From QQVM01 sp035341855 (GTDB taxonomy: Bacteria; Bacteroidota; Bacteroidia; AKYH767-A; 2013-40CM-41-45): DNA of 22,825 nt. A model generated the notes under the pieces. That model was given only the letters and a program-made list of their open reading frames with translations. It did not search any database and was not told the origin of the DNA. Each line of letters starts with the position of its first letter. Position 1 is the first letter of the stretch. The stretch lies in the NCBI GenBank assembly GCA_035341855.1, contig DAOQWA010000053.1, forward strand, positions 1-22,825, in the 5' to 3' direction. The position numbers were made by a program, and so were the translations under genes. Shown in pieces: positions 1 through 8,929 of the stretch.

Positions 1-1665
1 TTACCTTCCCGCCAAACCCTTCGACTTAGGCACTTTTAATTCATAACTAAATTGAATGGTTTTAGTTTCCAAGGCTTTTAGATCGAGCTTCCATGTGAGT
101 AAACCGGTTTCGGGATTTAAGGTTCCTCCGTCACTGTCTACCAGTGATATTTTGATGTCTGCCATTACACTAAGTGGTATTTGATCTGTAAGATCCAGGC
201 TGATGGAAGTGGATTTATTATTTTTTATTTTGATCTCATAGCTGGTAAGAATAGTTTTCTCGTCTACTAGTAGTTTTTCCTTTGTCTTGTCCTTAAGTTT
301 CTTCCGGCTGAGTACGATGCTTCTGTCTTTTCCGAGACTAAGTTGAATTGTGTCTGTAAATGCATCGGGATTTAAAACTGATTTGCCTACGAAGCTTCCA
401 TCTAAGTAAATTCTTGAACTTCCGGGAATCAAATTCATGTCACTCAGGTCCAGAATATCAGCCATCAGAAAAGCATTGACATCCATTTTTGGTACTGCAG
501 AATAATGGAATTGAGAGTTTATTTCCTTGCTTTGAATAGCTACCATGTGTAGATCATCATCATGAGGAATACTGTATTTTAATTTGATTTCATATTCTGT
601 CTGAAGCATTCCTTCTCTTTCTTCTGTATAACTTGCCAATGTCGCTGCATCCAGCATCATTTCATCTTGACTGTCTTCGTTTCCCGCAGCTGTTGCCTGA
701 AGAGAAGGTACCTTACTCATCAATTCACGATTTTCTTCTTTTAATTTCTTCCTGAAGTTCTGTGCGAAGTTGATATAAAAAGGAGTGAGGACAGGTTTCT
801 GTGTATTGAGAGCAGGATTTCCGGTACTTAAGGTGAGTGACACATTGTTCCAGTCCATTCCGGTTTGCTGACGGAGTTCAGCCTTGTAGTTCAATGCAAT
901 TGTACCGGAGGAATTTGCTCTTAGATCATAGCTGGGTAACCATGCTGCCTGATCAACATAAAAGCTAACACTGACTTTTGCATTGGTTTGTATTTCTGAA
1001 TAAGCCATAACAACGATTGTTGGAACAGATTCTTTTACCGCTGTATTGCCCGTTTGATTTATTTTGTTGAGTTCGTTTATTCTTGCCTGTAAGGCAGTCT
1101 TTTGGGCATTCTTGTAATAGAGTTTCTTTTTTAGTTCGGTTGTCTCAGCACTTATGTTGGCCAATCTTGCCCGCAAAAATGCGATACCTTCTTTGAACAT
1201 ATCCAATGTATCTCGAAGTGACTCACCTTTCAGCAAACGGTTGTTGAGCAAAATGTTTTTCTCAGTCGTCAATGATTGAAGTTGCTCGTTATATTCTTCT
1301 ATTTCAAAATTTAGCATGACCAGCGAATCATTTACGAGCTTTAAAGTCTTATCAATTTGATTTGGATTTTCTTTTGGAGGAGTATCATTATAACGAACTT
1401 GAAATTTAACATCCATGATCGTGATATTTCCCTTGGCGGATGCTTGTAGGGAATTTACATCAAGATTTGGTGATACTCCTTCAAAAATAAAGTGATTGAT
1501 CCCGGGTGATGCGAGAAAGTCTGAGCTGCAATGTAGTTGCGCACCTCTTAAATAAACTGTGGCTTTGTTGACCGTTGCTTTTACTGTTTTGGTGTTTTCG
1601 CTAAATGCTGAATGTGACAGCAGGAGGCCTGTAATAAGTAACAGGGCTAAGAGTTCTTTTTTCAT
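1..1665 (-). CDS. MuiA-family (DUF4140/DUF4139) envelope protein
   Basis: The protein has 554 residues and is complete; its stop codon is the first three bases of the window. A signal peptide (lysines followed by a leucine-rich core, ending near residue 22) indicates export. Residues about 28-100 match the N-terminal DUF4140 region of the 'mucoidy inhibitor MuiA' family, which typically describes decoration of a variable Ala/Thr/Val segment. Residues about 100-205 are Leu/Glu/Lys/Asn-rich and look like a coiled coil. The rest, from about 215 to the end, resembles the beta-rich DUF4139 domain, with phrases such as AAWLPSYDLRA and the usual terminal sandwich strand. The molecular function of the family is not established; the MuiA name comes from a mucoidy phenotype and should not be read as a mechanism. 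No Shine-Dalgarno sequence precedes the start. An inverted repeat abuts the start codon and is annotated separately. The next leftward gene ends 245 bases upstream, with no terminator seen between them. Confidence 0.85.
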   Translation of the reverse strand: MKKELLALLLITGLLLSHSAFSENTKTVKATVNKATVYLRGAQLHCSSDFLASPGINHFIFEGVSPNLDVNSLQASAKGNITIMDVKFQVRYNDTPPKENPNQIDKTLKLVNDSLVMLNFEIEEYNEQLQSLTTEKNILLNNRLLKGESLRDTLDMFKEGIAFLRARLANISAETTELKKKLYYKNAQKTALQARINELNKINQTGNTAVKESVPTIVVMAYSEIQTNAKVSVSFYVDQAAWLPSYDLRANSSGTIALNYKAELRQQTGMDWNNVSLTLSTGNPALNTQKPVLTPFYINFAQNFRKKLKEENRELMSKVPSLQATAAGNEDSQDEMMLDAATLASYTEEREGMLQTEYEIKLKYSIPHDDDLHMVAIQSKEINSQFHYSAVPKMDVNAFLMADILDLSDMNLIPGSSRIYLDGSFVGKSVLNPDAFTDTIQLSLGKDRSIVLSRKKLKDKTKEKLLVDEKTILTSYEIKIKNNKSTSISLDLTDQIPLSVMADIKISLVDSDGGTLNPETGLLTWKLDLKALETKTIQFSYELKVPKSKGLAGR

Positions 1666-1666
1666 A

Positions 1667-1716
1667 ATTTATGGAATTTTGAACTTGGATGCAGATCAGC
1701 TCTTTATTCCATAAAT
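1667..1716 (-). promoter_or_regulatory. 11-bp inverted repeat in the leader of the MuiA-like gene
   Basis: Two perfectly complementary 11-base arms, 1667-1677 and 1706-1716, are separated by 28 bases. On the minus strand the second arm ends one base before the ATG at 1665. If the leader is transcribed, the arms could form a hairpin next to the start codon and influence ribosome access. There is no T-run, so it is not an intrinsic terminator. The arms are AT-rich, so it could be a chance repeat or a protein-binding site. Function is inferred only from position. Confidence 0.4.
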
Positions 1717-1910
1717 AAATTCTCAGTTTAATGCTGAGCGATTGGTCTTGAGACTTTTGAATTGAAAACAGGAGTTTTAATTTGAGAAAATTAAATCAAG
1801 AGAACGCAATGAAGGGTGCATAGATAGGTGTTATGCAATGCCGGTCTTCACCCAAACACAATTCTTGGTGCGCCTGTTCAGAAGGAAAGGCTTAAAATGG
1901 TTCAATGAAA

Positions 1911-2588
1911 TTACTGAATAATCAGGCTACCGGAGTAGCGGCTGTTCTTTCCTATCACTTCAATATAATATAAGCCTTTGTTCCAGTTTTGAATATTAAT
2001 TGTTGGACCGGGTACTGTTGATTCATAATGGATTCGTCCCTGAATATCAAAAATTCTTACGTATTCAAACTGTTTAATTTCTGCTAAACCGAGCTTTATG
2101 TAATCAATTCCGGGATTAGGGCTAATTGTCAGTGGCTTGTTTTCAAATTCGCTTATAGATTGGAAGGAAACATAATAAACATGAAAGACCAGACTGTCAT
2201 AAGGAATGTTACCTGTTCTTGCCTGAGGCCATACTACAACGATGTTGTCGCCATCTACATAATTGACAGAGTTAAACAGGTAAGAATTCGGATAACGGAT
2301 TACAGAGTCGCCGGGAGCCAGAATTGTGCCGCTGAGGCTGTCCGTAAAAAGCGTGTCATTAACTGCCAGATTTCCTCTTATAAGTATATCGGCTTCTCCC
2401 TGGAATCCAAGATTACCTGTGTTTTTAATGGTAACCTCTATGCTGTCATATGGACTGACTGAATATACTGTGTCTTGTCCTGAGTTCGGCAATCCGACCA
2501 GATTTGTAATGCTCAAATGTGCTTGCGAGAAAAGGTCGGTAGAGCAACAGAATAGGAAAAATATTAAAATGATGCGGATTGATTTCAT
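1911..2588 (-). CDS. T9SS type A sorting domain protein with CARDB-like domain
   Basis: A secreted protein of 225 residues. I choose the ATG at 2588 rather than the longer option at 2612, because it starts directly with a classical signal peptide (MKSIRIILIFFLFCC, cleavage near FSQ-A). Residues about 23-140 look like a single beta-sandwich of the CARDB type: alternating hydrophobic strands with a 'V-x-I-x-N-T-G' phrase and 'ILAPGDSV'. Residues about 150-225 form a type IX secretion sorting domain: ISPNPGIDYIKL, then VRIFDIQGR, then GLYYIEV and a terminal strand ending in IIQ. Such domains direct cargo through the Bacteroidota T9SS to the outer surface, where the sorting domain is removed. No catalytic motif is visible; the role is unknown, perhaps a small surface or adhesion module. 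The longer start would place the promoter-like motif at 2610-2617 directly against the coding region, which also favours 2588. Confidence 0.8.
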   Translation of the reverse strand: MKSIRIILIFFLFCCSTDLFSQAHLSITNLVGLPNSGQDTVYSVSPYDSIEVTIKNTGNLGFQGEADILIRGNLAVNDTLFTDSLSGTILAPGDSVIRYPNSYLFNSVNYVDGDNIVVVWPQARTGNIPYDSLVFHVYYVSFQSISEFENKPLTISPNPGIDYIKLGLAEIKQFEYVRIFDIQGRIHYESTVPGPTINIQNWNKGLYYIEVIGKNSRYSGSLIIQ

Positions 2589-2609
2589 GAACAGGGTATT
2601 TAGGTATAT

Positions 2610-2617
2610 CAAATATA
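2610..2617 (-). promoter_or_regulatory. Bacteroidota -7 promoter motif (TATATTTG)
   Basis: The minus strand reads TATATTTG, an exact match to the Bacteroidota sigma-ABfr -7 consensus TAnnTTTG. It lies 21 bases upstream of the ATG at 2588, giving a short leader. No convincing -33 TTTG is seen at the expected spacing, so the call rests on the -7 element and its position. Confidence 0.45.
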
Positions 2618-2675
2618 CACAATGCCTTGCAGAAACCGAATTAATTTTATAATTTTCTTACTTATTCAAAATCAA

Positions 2676-4133
2676 ATGAATGTACTCAATTCTATAGTGA
2701 ATGGCTTAGGCAAGGAAGAAGTCCGATTTTTTAAGCTTTGGATGGAACGCGGATATGACAATGATGATCGACTTGATAAGCAACTGTTCGATTACATGCG
2801 AAAGTCCGGAGAGAAGTATGATGAAGAAAAGATCTTTCAGAAGTTGTATGATGGAGGATCTAAAAATTCCTTTTATCGCTTAAGAAATCGATTACTGACT
2901 GAGTTGAACAAAAGTTTAATGATCCAGCATTTCGATGATGATGATATTCATTACACGCTTCATCTCTTAAGTCTGGCAAAGTATTTTCTGCGCAAGAATC
3001 CTCCTATTGCATTGTATTATTTGCGTAAAGCAGAAGCAGTGGCTATTAAAACAGAAAACTTTGAAATGTTGGATATTATTTATAGTGATTTCATAAGGAT
3101 CTCTCATGATATTCTTTCTGTCGATCCGGAGATCTACGTTCAAAAAAGAAGAGAGAACAGACAGCATATCAGCCAGCTGAGAGAGATTGATGATATCCTG
3201 GCGATCCTGACCTACAGAATGAAAATCACACAGAATTTTTCATCTAAAGAGAATCCCATTCTTCCATTACTTCAGGAAATTGTTAGTTCATATTCTCATG
3301 ATAAAACCATGATGCGCAGTCCGAAGTTACGCTTTCAAATCTATCATGCAGTAACGCAAATACTCTTGCAGAAAAGAGATTATGAAGCACTGGAAACTTA
3401 CCTGCTTACTACTTATGAGGAGTTTGTGGAAGAAAAACTTTTTCAACGTTCCAATCATGACACGAAGCTTCAAATGTTAGTTTACCTGATCAATTCGCTT
3501 TTTAAAAACAATAAACTGAAAGCGTCATTGGCCTATACAGAACGTTTGAAAGACTCGATGGGAGAATTTCAGGATTTACTTCATGATAAATATTTGTTCT
3601 TTTATTATAATTCTCTTGTGATTAATTATTCAAGACTTGACAGGGAAAAAGCAATTGAGATCCTTTTGGAAATGAAAGCCAATAAAAAAATCAGATCAGA
3701 TCATTTTCATGAGATGTTCGTGTACCTGAATCTTGCCGTTTCTTATTTTGATAAAAAGGAATATCACTTATCCATTCGAAATCTGAACCAGTTGCTCGTG
3801 TCTGATGGATATAAGAAAGCAGACCATTCTCTTCAGTTTAAAATTTCTGTTGCTGAGTTAATGATCAGGTATGAATTGCAGGATTTTGATGTGTTAGAAG
3901 CAAGAATCAAGCAAGTCAGTAAGGATTTTTCAGAACTAATCAATGAAAAAGTGAATATGCGTGAGGCTTTCGTAATTCAGATCATTCGGAGATTGATGAA
4001 ACCGGAACCTCTAAAAAAGGACATAGGGTTCGTAAATAGAATTAAAAAAATCATTTTGAGTAATGAGGCCAAAGAATCCGGGGATGCAGAGATCCTTAAC
4101 TACAAAAATTGGGTGCAGGCAAAACTAAATTAA
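2676..4133 (+). CDS. all-helical TPR-like protein of unknown function
   Basis: A protein of 485 residues from the ATG at 2676. An in-frame ATG at 2622 exists, but the 18 extra residues look unlike a conserved N-terminus and would run into the divergent promoter region. There is no signal peptide or membrane segment, so it is probably cytoplasmic. The N-terminus (GLGKEEVRFFKLW) resembles the 'SKxEKRYFKLF' opening I recall from a widespread group of uncharacterised Bacteroidota helical proteins. The remainder is a series of amphipathic helix pairs resembling degenerate tetratricopeptide repeats, for example PPIALYYLRKAEAVA and LNLAVSYFDKKEYHLSIRNL. TPR-like arrays usually bind other proteins; no catalytic residues are evident. 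The gene is divergent from the T9SS protein gene and convergent with the PorG-like gene, so it stands alone. A near-consensus TAATTTTC (2650-2657) could be its -7 element. Confidence 0.75.
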   Translation: MNVLNSIVNGLGKEEVRFFKLWMERGYDNDDRLDKQLFDYMRKSGEKYDEEKIFQKLYDGGSKNSFYRLRNRLLTELNKSLMIQHFDDDDIHYTLHLLSLAKYFLRKNPPIALYYLRKAEAVAIKTENFEMLDIIYSDFIRISHDILSVDPEIYVQKRRENRQHISQLREIDDILAILTYRMKITQNFSSKENPILPLLQEIVSSYSHDKTMMRSPKLRFQIYHAVTQILLQKRDYEALETYLLTTYEEFVEEKLFQRSNHDTKLQMLVYLINSLFKNNKLKASLAYTERLKDSMGEFQDLLHDKYLFFYYNSLVINYSRLDREKAIEILLEMKANKKIRSDHFHEMFVYLNLAVSYFDKKEYHLSIRNLNQLLVSDGYKKADHSLQFKISVAELMIRYELQDFDVLEARIKQVSKDFSELINEKVNMREAFVIQIIRRLMKPEPLKKDIGFVNRIKKIILSNEAKESGDAEILNYKNWVQAKLN

Positions 4134-4189
4134 ATTTATTTTTGGGGAGCTCACACTTGCCATTTTTAGGACTACTCACTTTTTTCAAT

Positions 4190-5077
4190 TTATCTTCCAT
4201 TCAAACCCTTGCAGGTATTATTTTTAAATCTGCTTTTAATTTTTGGCGGCTTGAACAGTGATGTTGTGATGTAGTATGTAATATGAACATTTGTATATAC
4301 GTACCAATCTTTATTTCCGGGATTCCCGCGTTTGCTAAAAGCAGGCTTCCCTAAAGGCTTATCAGGGTCATTAGATGGATCGGCAAGATAAGCTGCTATG
4401 GGACCGGAAGTTTCTGTCATTTGTAACTTGTCCGGATACACAGTGCTTACATCATCAAGGTAATCAGTATAAGTTTTGCGCATGCCTGACTCAATGCCAA
4501 AATCAAAATTCTTGCTCAGCTTAAGTGAAAAACCCAGACCGAAAGGAATTGAAAAACCATGGAGAGAGTAGGGTTTCGGATAATTTCCGGGAAGATATTG
4601 CCCTTCGGTTCCTACCTTTTGTAATTCATAAACCTGACCATTAACTGATCTCTTAGGATTGAATTGAAAGTAAGCAATACCTGCAAATATATATGGTGCA
4701 ATAATATTTCTTCTTGTGAATCCTCTTTTTCTGCTTTGGAGTGAATACATCACATGAATACCGCCTTCGTTTATTTCTGAATAAAAACTTAAGTTGCGAT
4801 ATTGATTGCCACTGAAATTCACACCATGTCCATCGCTTGCAGTAATTTGTCCGTGAAATAATGCTACTCTCAAAAATAATCTTGGCCTGAACAGGAAAAT
4901 GGCATGAGCTCCAAAGCCAAGACGTGTGAAGGGCAAAGTGAAATTGTCGTCCAGGTCACCTGCATAATTGGACGCACCTCCACTCAATCCAAAACCGATC
5001 ATTCCTCTTTGTTCCTGAGCAAATATATTCTGCAAACAGATGAACAACAAAGAAAACAGTAATACTTTTTTTAACAT
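4190..5077 (-). CDS. PorG-like DUF6089 outer-membrane beta-barrel protein
   Basis: A protein of 295 residues with a signal peptide (residues 1-20, ending IFAQ). The mature part alternates polar and hydrophobic residues as in an outer-membrane beta-barrel. Two phrases are typical of the DUF6089 family, which includes the T9SS component PorG: GGASNYAGDL near residue 33, and RKTYTDYLDDVSTVY from residue 200. PorG of Porphyromonas associates with the T9SS PorK/N ring on the periplasmic side of the outer membrane. Bacteroidota genomes carry several DUF6089 paralogues, so this need not be the secretion-system copy, and it is longer than the roughly 230 residues of PorG itself. The gene starts 22 bases after the deacetylase gene on the same strand and is probably co-transcribed with it. 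The C-terminal basic tail after TTSLFKPP is unusual for a barrel, which commonly ends in an aromatic residue. Confidence 0.7.
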   Translation of the reverse strand: MLKKVLLFSLLFICLQNIFAQEQRGMIGFGLSGGASNYAGDLDDNFTLPFTRLGFGAHAIFLFRPRLFLRVALFHGQITASDGHGVNFSGNQYRNLSFYSEINEGGIHVMYSLQSRKRGFTRRNIIAPYIFAGIAYFQFNPKRSVNGQVYELQKVGTEGQYLPGNYPKPYSLHGFSIPFGLGFSLKLSKNFDFGIESGMRKTYTDYLDDVSTVYPDKLQMTETSGPIAAYLADPSNDPDKPLGKPAFSKRGNPGNKDWYVYTNVHITYYITTSLFKPPKIKSRFKNNTCKGLNGR

Positions 5078-5099
5078 TTATTTCAGCAAGGTTTGAAGC

Positions 5100-5705
5100 T
5101 TATGCTTCGATGCGTGCGAATTCAAATCCTCTTTGTTTGAAGTGTTCAAGTACTAGTGGAAGGGCGCCGCGTAATCTTTTTTCAGCTTTCAGACTATCAT
5201 GAAAAACAATTACCGAGCCGGCCGAACTCACTTTGATCACAGAATTAAGGCATTGCTCCGCAGTACGATCCTGATCATAGTCCTGACTGAGAACATCCCA
5301 CATAATTATTCTGTAGTTCTCTTTGAGGTGTTTGATCTGAGATGGTTTGATTTTTCCATAAGGAGGCCTGAATAAGTTTGATTTGACATGCTTGCGACAC
5401 TCTTCGATATCCTCAAAATAGTTTTTATTTTTTACGTTCCATCCGTTTAAATGGTTGTGTGTATGATTTCCAACCTGATGACCTTCATTGAGTATCTCCT
5501 GATAAATGACATTGTTTTTTAAAACATTATTTCCAATACAAAAAAAAGTTGCCTTGGCATTGTATGATCTTAGGAGTTCAAGTACCCAAGGTGTGATTTC
5601 AGGAATGGGGCCATCATCAAAAGTCAGGTAAATTTTCTTCTCTGCACCACTGAATCGCCAGGTGATGGAAGGGAAAAGTTTTTGAATGATAGTTGGTGCC
5701 TGCAA
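5100..5705 (-). CDS. polysaccharide deacetylase (NodB homology, CE4) family protein
   Basis: This 201-residue protein covers one NodB domain and little else. All signature motifs are visible: motif 1 TFDDGP (28-33, catalytic base D30 and metal ligand D31), motif 2 HTHNH (81-85, metal ligands H81 and H85), motif 3 RPPYG (113-117), motif 4 around W136-D137, and motif 5 with H169 in VIVFHDS. The family removes acetyl groups from N-acetylated sugars such as peptidoglycan or chitin-like polymers in a metal-dependent reaction; the substrate here cannot be told. There is no signal peptide or membrane anchor, unusual for a cell-wall enzyme, and no better upstream start is visible. This compact form is common in Bacteroidota. 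It is the first gene of a probable two-gene transcript with the PorG-like gene. A near-consensus TATATTTA lies at 5724-5731 on the minus strand. Confidence 0.88.
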   Translation of the reverse strand: MQAPTIIQKLFPSITWRFSGAEKKIYLTFDDGPIPEITPWVLELLRSYNAKATFFCIGNNVLKNNVIYQEILNEGHQVGNHTHNHLNGWNVKNKNYFEDIEECRKHVKSNLFRPPYGKIKPSQIKHLKENYRIIMWDVLSQDYDQDRTAEQCLNSVIKVSSAGSVIVFHDSLKAEKRLRGALPLVLEHFKQRGFEFARIEA

Positions 5706-5797
5706 GTCTTAAGAAATTCTATGTAAATATAAGAATGGATCCCGGAACGAAACATTTCTTCTGCCGGAATCTACACACGGGAAGTTAAGGTCCGGGC

Positions 5798-5831
5798 AAA
5801 AAAAATCATGCCCGCTAAGGCATGATTTTTT
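5798..5831 (-). terminator. intrinsic terminator after the GT117 gene
   Basis: A hairpin with arms 5801-5812 and 5819-5830 (core ATCATGCC / GGCATGAT) and a six-base loop is followed on the minus strand by eight T. It lies 18 bases past the stop codon of the DUF2723 gene. The arms also carry T at the other side, so it could work in both directions. It separates the GT117 gene from the deacetylase/PorG-like pair. Confidence 0.85.
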
Positions 5832-5848
5832 AGTCTTTATTTAATCAT

Positions 5849-8800
5849 TTAGATACCTGATTTCTGAGCCATTTCCATAAACTGCTTCTCAATTTTATCT
5901 GCCAAATCCTTTTGTCTTGTTTGTTTAAGTGTGTTAGACATGGCTTGTAATATGTATAGTGCCTGACTCATATCTTGTTCAACATACTTAAAGTATTTAG
6001 TTCCTTTCAAGGAGACATAGTATTTCAAATTGTCGTGATAGATATCCGCTATCCTTTCTGAAATGGCATTTGCCTTAGCAACTAATTCTTTGTTGTTCGA
6101 TTTTTCAATGTCTGAGAACGCTAAAGTATCCAGTTGGTTAAAATCTCTTCCGGCCCGATAGTACAGTTCAGCTATCTTGGTCATGAAGTAATTGAAAGGA
6201 ACCGTTTTGTCCGGCATAACTTCCAGGCATTTATCAAGCACAGCGACTGCAGAATCTTTACTTCCTTCGCGAAGAAGTTCCTCGGCCAATCTGGCGAAAT
6301 TAATTCTGAAGTTGGTCGTCATTCTGAGGTTGTTTTCATTGAGATAAACACTTTCCAGGTTCATATTACCGAACACAAATTTGTTCATCACATTATCATA
6401 CATCACAGAAGTTTCAACACGACCGGGTACAATTTCATTTTGCGTATTGCTACGAATAGGAACTATACGATATGTCAAGCCTTCAAGCTGGAAATAAGGT
6501 TCAAGGTTTAGGTAATTATCAGAGCCTACTGTTGTAGCGAAATAGATCGGACGTTTCCAATTGTTGTTTGCAAGAATGTTGAGAATCATGAGATCATTCT
6601 TCATCAGATAGCTGGCGTCAATAGTCCATTCCATCGTTTTAACGATCTTGTCTGCATTCTCAGGTTTCACAACCCCGTTTGCCATTACTGCTGCAGAATC
6701 AACAGTCATACGGATCTTCTTTGAAGGGAAATAATTTATTTCCTCTCCTGAATTGGTGCGCGCCTTGGATTGTGGATCATCACTACCCATGAAATCAACA
6801 AGTTCTTTCAGTTCTACTGCATCTTTCAGGCCACGATCATAGTATGGGATATAATCACGACGGCCAAGTTGATATTTATCCGGAGTCCAGGAAATATTGA
6901 TTGGTTCAGAATCATAATATTTACGGTTGAGCTGATTGATATACCAGTCTGTGTTCAGGAGACTAAGATTTACCACTCTTACATCCGTACGTATATTTTC
7001 CACTTCCTGTGCATACCAAAGTGGGAATGTATCATTGTCACCATTGGTGAACAGGATTGCATTACGTTCACATGAATTGAGGTAGTCGAATGCAAAATCT
7101 CTGGATGTATATGTGTTTGATCTATCGTGATCATTCCATCCATCTTTTGCAAGCACAGCAGGTACGCCGGCAGTACATAAAATTATAGCCAGTAAGGCGG
7201 AGATAACTCCCGGTAGTTTTTTTCTCAGGAGTTCAAATATTCCTAAGACGCCGATGCCAATCCAGATTGCAAAGGCATAATAAGATCCTGCATACGCATA
7301 ATCACGTTCACGAGGCTGTAGAGGTGTTCCGTTTAGGTATATTACGATGGCTATTCCGGTAAAGAAGAATAAAAGCATTACCACCCATGCATCTTTTTTA
7401 TCCTTTTTATAATGATAAAACATCCCTACAAGACCAAGTAAAAAAGGAAGCATGAAAAATAAATTTCTTCCCTTATTGGTTAACAAGCTTTGAGGCAAAT
7501 TATCCTGAGGGCCAAGGCGCATTTCGTCTATAAATTTAATTCCGCTTAACCAGTTTCCTTTAGTAATTCCTCCGGGACCCTGCATATCATTCTGTCGTCC
7601 TACAAAGTTCCACATGAAATATCTCCAATACATTTCAATGACCTGATACTGGATGAAAAATCCGACATTTTCTCCAAAGGTCGGTGTTCTGTCACCTTTG
7701 ATATCAGCCCATTTCTTATATTCATTGATATGGTTCTGCTGGCTGCTCCACATACGCGGGAATACAGTCGTTTTGTTTGGTTCATAAACGGCAGTCACTT
7801 TTCTGCCTGCCTCAACGTATTTGTCCACTCCGTCAATCTTGGCATAATTCATTGAGCCTTCTTTTTGTTCGATGACTCTGGCATTGTAGTACTGGCCATA
7901 GAATAGCGGACGCTCACCGTACTGTTCACGCTTAAGATAAGAGATGAAACTAAACACACTTTCAGGATCATTTTCATCAAGTGGTGGATTTGCTGATGAA
8001 CGTATAACGATCTGTGCGAATGAGCTATATCCTATAAGAATAAATGTGCAGCATAAGAGAGCAGTATTCCAGATAGGATGGTTATGTTTCTTAGTGTATT
8101 TGAGTCCCCATATGATTCCGACGATGATCAACAAAGCATAGAAGATGATCCCTGAACCGAATGGCAGTCCGAAGGTGTTTACGAAGAGTAAGTCGAATGA
8201 ACCAGCCAGTGAAATTACACCGACAATGATTCCGTACTGAATAAATCCTAAGATGGCAACACTTAAGGCTGCAGTGTAGAATATTCCTTTTTTGCTGATA
8301 GGATATTTACGGAAATAGTAAACAAATGCAAGAGCCGGAATAGTAAGGAGGTTCAATAAGTGAACACCTATACTCAAGCCCATCAGGTAAGCAATAAGGA
8401 TTAGCCAACGTAAATTATGTGGCTGATCAGCTACATTCTCCCATTTAAATATTGCCCAAAACACGATGGCAGTGAATAAAGATGAGCTGGCATAAACTTC
8501 TCCTTCAACGGCAGAGAACCAAAATGAATCGGTAAATGTGAAGGCAATAGCACCTACAAAACCTGCACCCATGATGGCGAGGATCTTTTCAGAAGTAACA
8601 TCTCCTTTACCAATGATCATTTTTTTGGCGAGAGCCGTAATTGTCCAGAAAAGGAACAGCACTGTAAATGCGCTCATCAGGGCAGACATGATATTCACCA
8701 TTATTGGAACTTGCGTGATATTGTCTCCTGCAAAGAGGATGAAAATTCTTGCCAGCATTAAGAAGAGTGGAGCACCCGGAGGGTGACCTACTTCAAGTTT

Positions 8801-8929
8801 ATGTGCAGTGGCAATAAACTCACCACAATCCCAAAAGCTGCCCGTAGGTTCTATCGTACTGATAAAGACATAAGACGCAATGAGAAATGTAAACCAGCCT
8901 ATGAGGTTGTTGATCCTTTGATAATTCAT
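5849..8929 (-). CDS. DUF2723 / glycosyltransferase family 117 membrane protein
   Basis: This 1026-residue polytopic protein belongs to the DUF2723 family, now classed as GT117 and related to the human protein O-mannosyltransferase TMEM260. The first membrane segment (about residues 9-26) is followed by the family signature: W33-D34-C35-G36-E37-F38, then the HPPGAP phrase at 49-54. D34 and E37 are the likely catalytic or sugar-binding acids of a GT-C fold. About a dozen hydrophobic segments fill residues 9-590, with a long soluble loop from about 310 to 480. The C-terminal 430 residues are soluble and probably periplasmic. They include FTNGDNDTFPLWYAQE, common in Bacteroidota members, and a helical tail (AVLDKCLEVMP, AELYYRAGR) that looks TPR-like. 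The expected reaction is transfer of a sugar from a lipid-linked donor to an exported protein or glycan; donor and acceptor are unknown. A weak TACCTTCG lies at 8955-8962 on the minus strand. Confidence 0.88.
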   Translation of the reverse strand: MNYQRINNLIGWFTFLIASYVFISTIEPTGSFWDCGEFIATAHKLEVGHPPGAPLFLMLARIFILFAGDNITQVPIMVNIMSALMSAFTVLFLFWTITALAKKMIIGKGDVTSEKILAIMGAGFVGAIAFTFTDSFWFSAVEGEVYASSSLFTAIVFWAIFKWENVADQPHNLRWLILIAYLMGLSIGVHLLNLLTIPALAFVYYFRKYPISKKGIFYTAALSVAILGFIQYGIIVGVISLAGSFDLLFVNTFGLPFGSGIIFYALLIIVGIIWGLKYTKKHNHPIWNTALLCCTFILIGYSSFAQIVIRSSANPPLDENDPESVFSFISYLKREQYGERPLFYGQYYNARVIEQKEGSMNYAKIDGVDKYVEAGRKVTAVYEPNKTTVFPRMWSSQQNHINEYKKWADIKGDRTPTFGENVGFFIQYQVIEMYWRYFMWNFVGRQNDMQGPGGITKGNWLSGIKFIDEMRLGPQDNLPQSLLTNKGRNLFFMLPFLLGLVGMFYHYKKDKKDAWVVMLLFFFTGIAIVIYLNGTPLQPRERDYAYAGSYYAFAIWIGIGVLGIFELLRKKLPGVISALLAIILCTAGVPAVLAKDGWNDHDRSNTYTSRDFAFDYLNSCERNAILFTNGDNDTFPLWYAQEVENIRTDVRVVNLSLLNTDWYINQLNRKYYDSEPINISWTPDKYQLGRRDYIPYYDRGLKDAVELKELVDFMGSDDPQSKARTNSGEEINYFPSKKIRMTVDSAAVMANGVVKPENADKIVKTMEWTIDASYLMKNDLMILNILANNNWKRPIYFATTVGSDNYLNLEPYFQLEGLTYRIVPIRSNTQNEIVPGRVETSVMYDNVMNKFVFGNMNLESVYLNENNLRMTTNFRINFARLAEELLREGSKDSAVAVLDKCLEVMPDKTVPFNYFMTKIAELYYRAGRDFNQLDTLAFSDIEKSNNKELVAKANAISERIADIYHDNLKYYVSLKGTKYFKYVEQDMSQALYILQAMSNTLKQTRQKDLADKIEKQFMEMAQKSGI

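Noticed and set aside
2160..2652. Two rightward open frames of about 100 codons opposite the small T9SS gene
   Set aside because: They lie antisense to a gene with a clear signal peptide and sorting domain, and their translations have no protein-like pattern.
6134..8786. Several rightward open frames of 65-125 codons inside the GT117 gene
   Set aside because: All are antisense shadows of a strongly recognisable family with continuous membrane segments.
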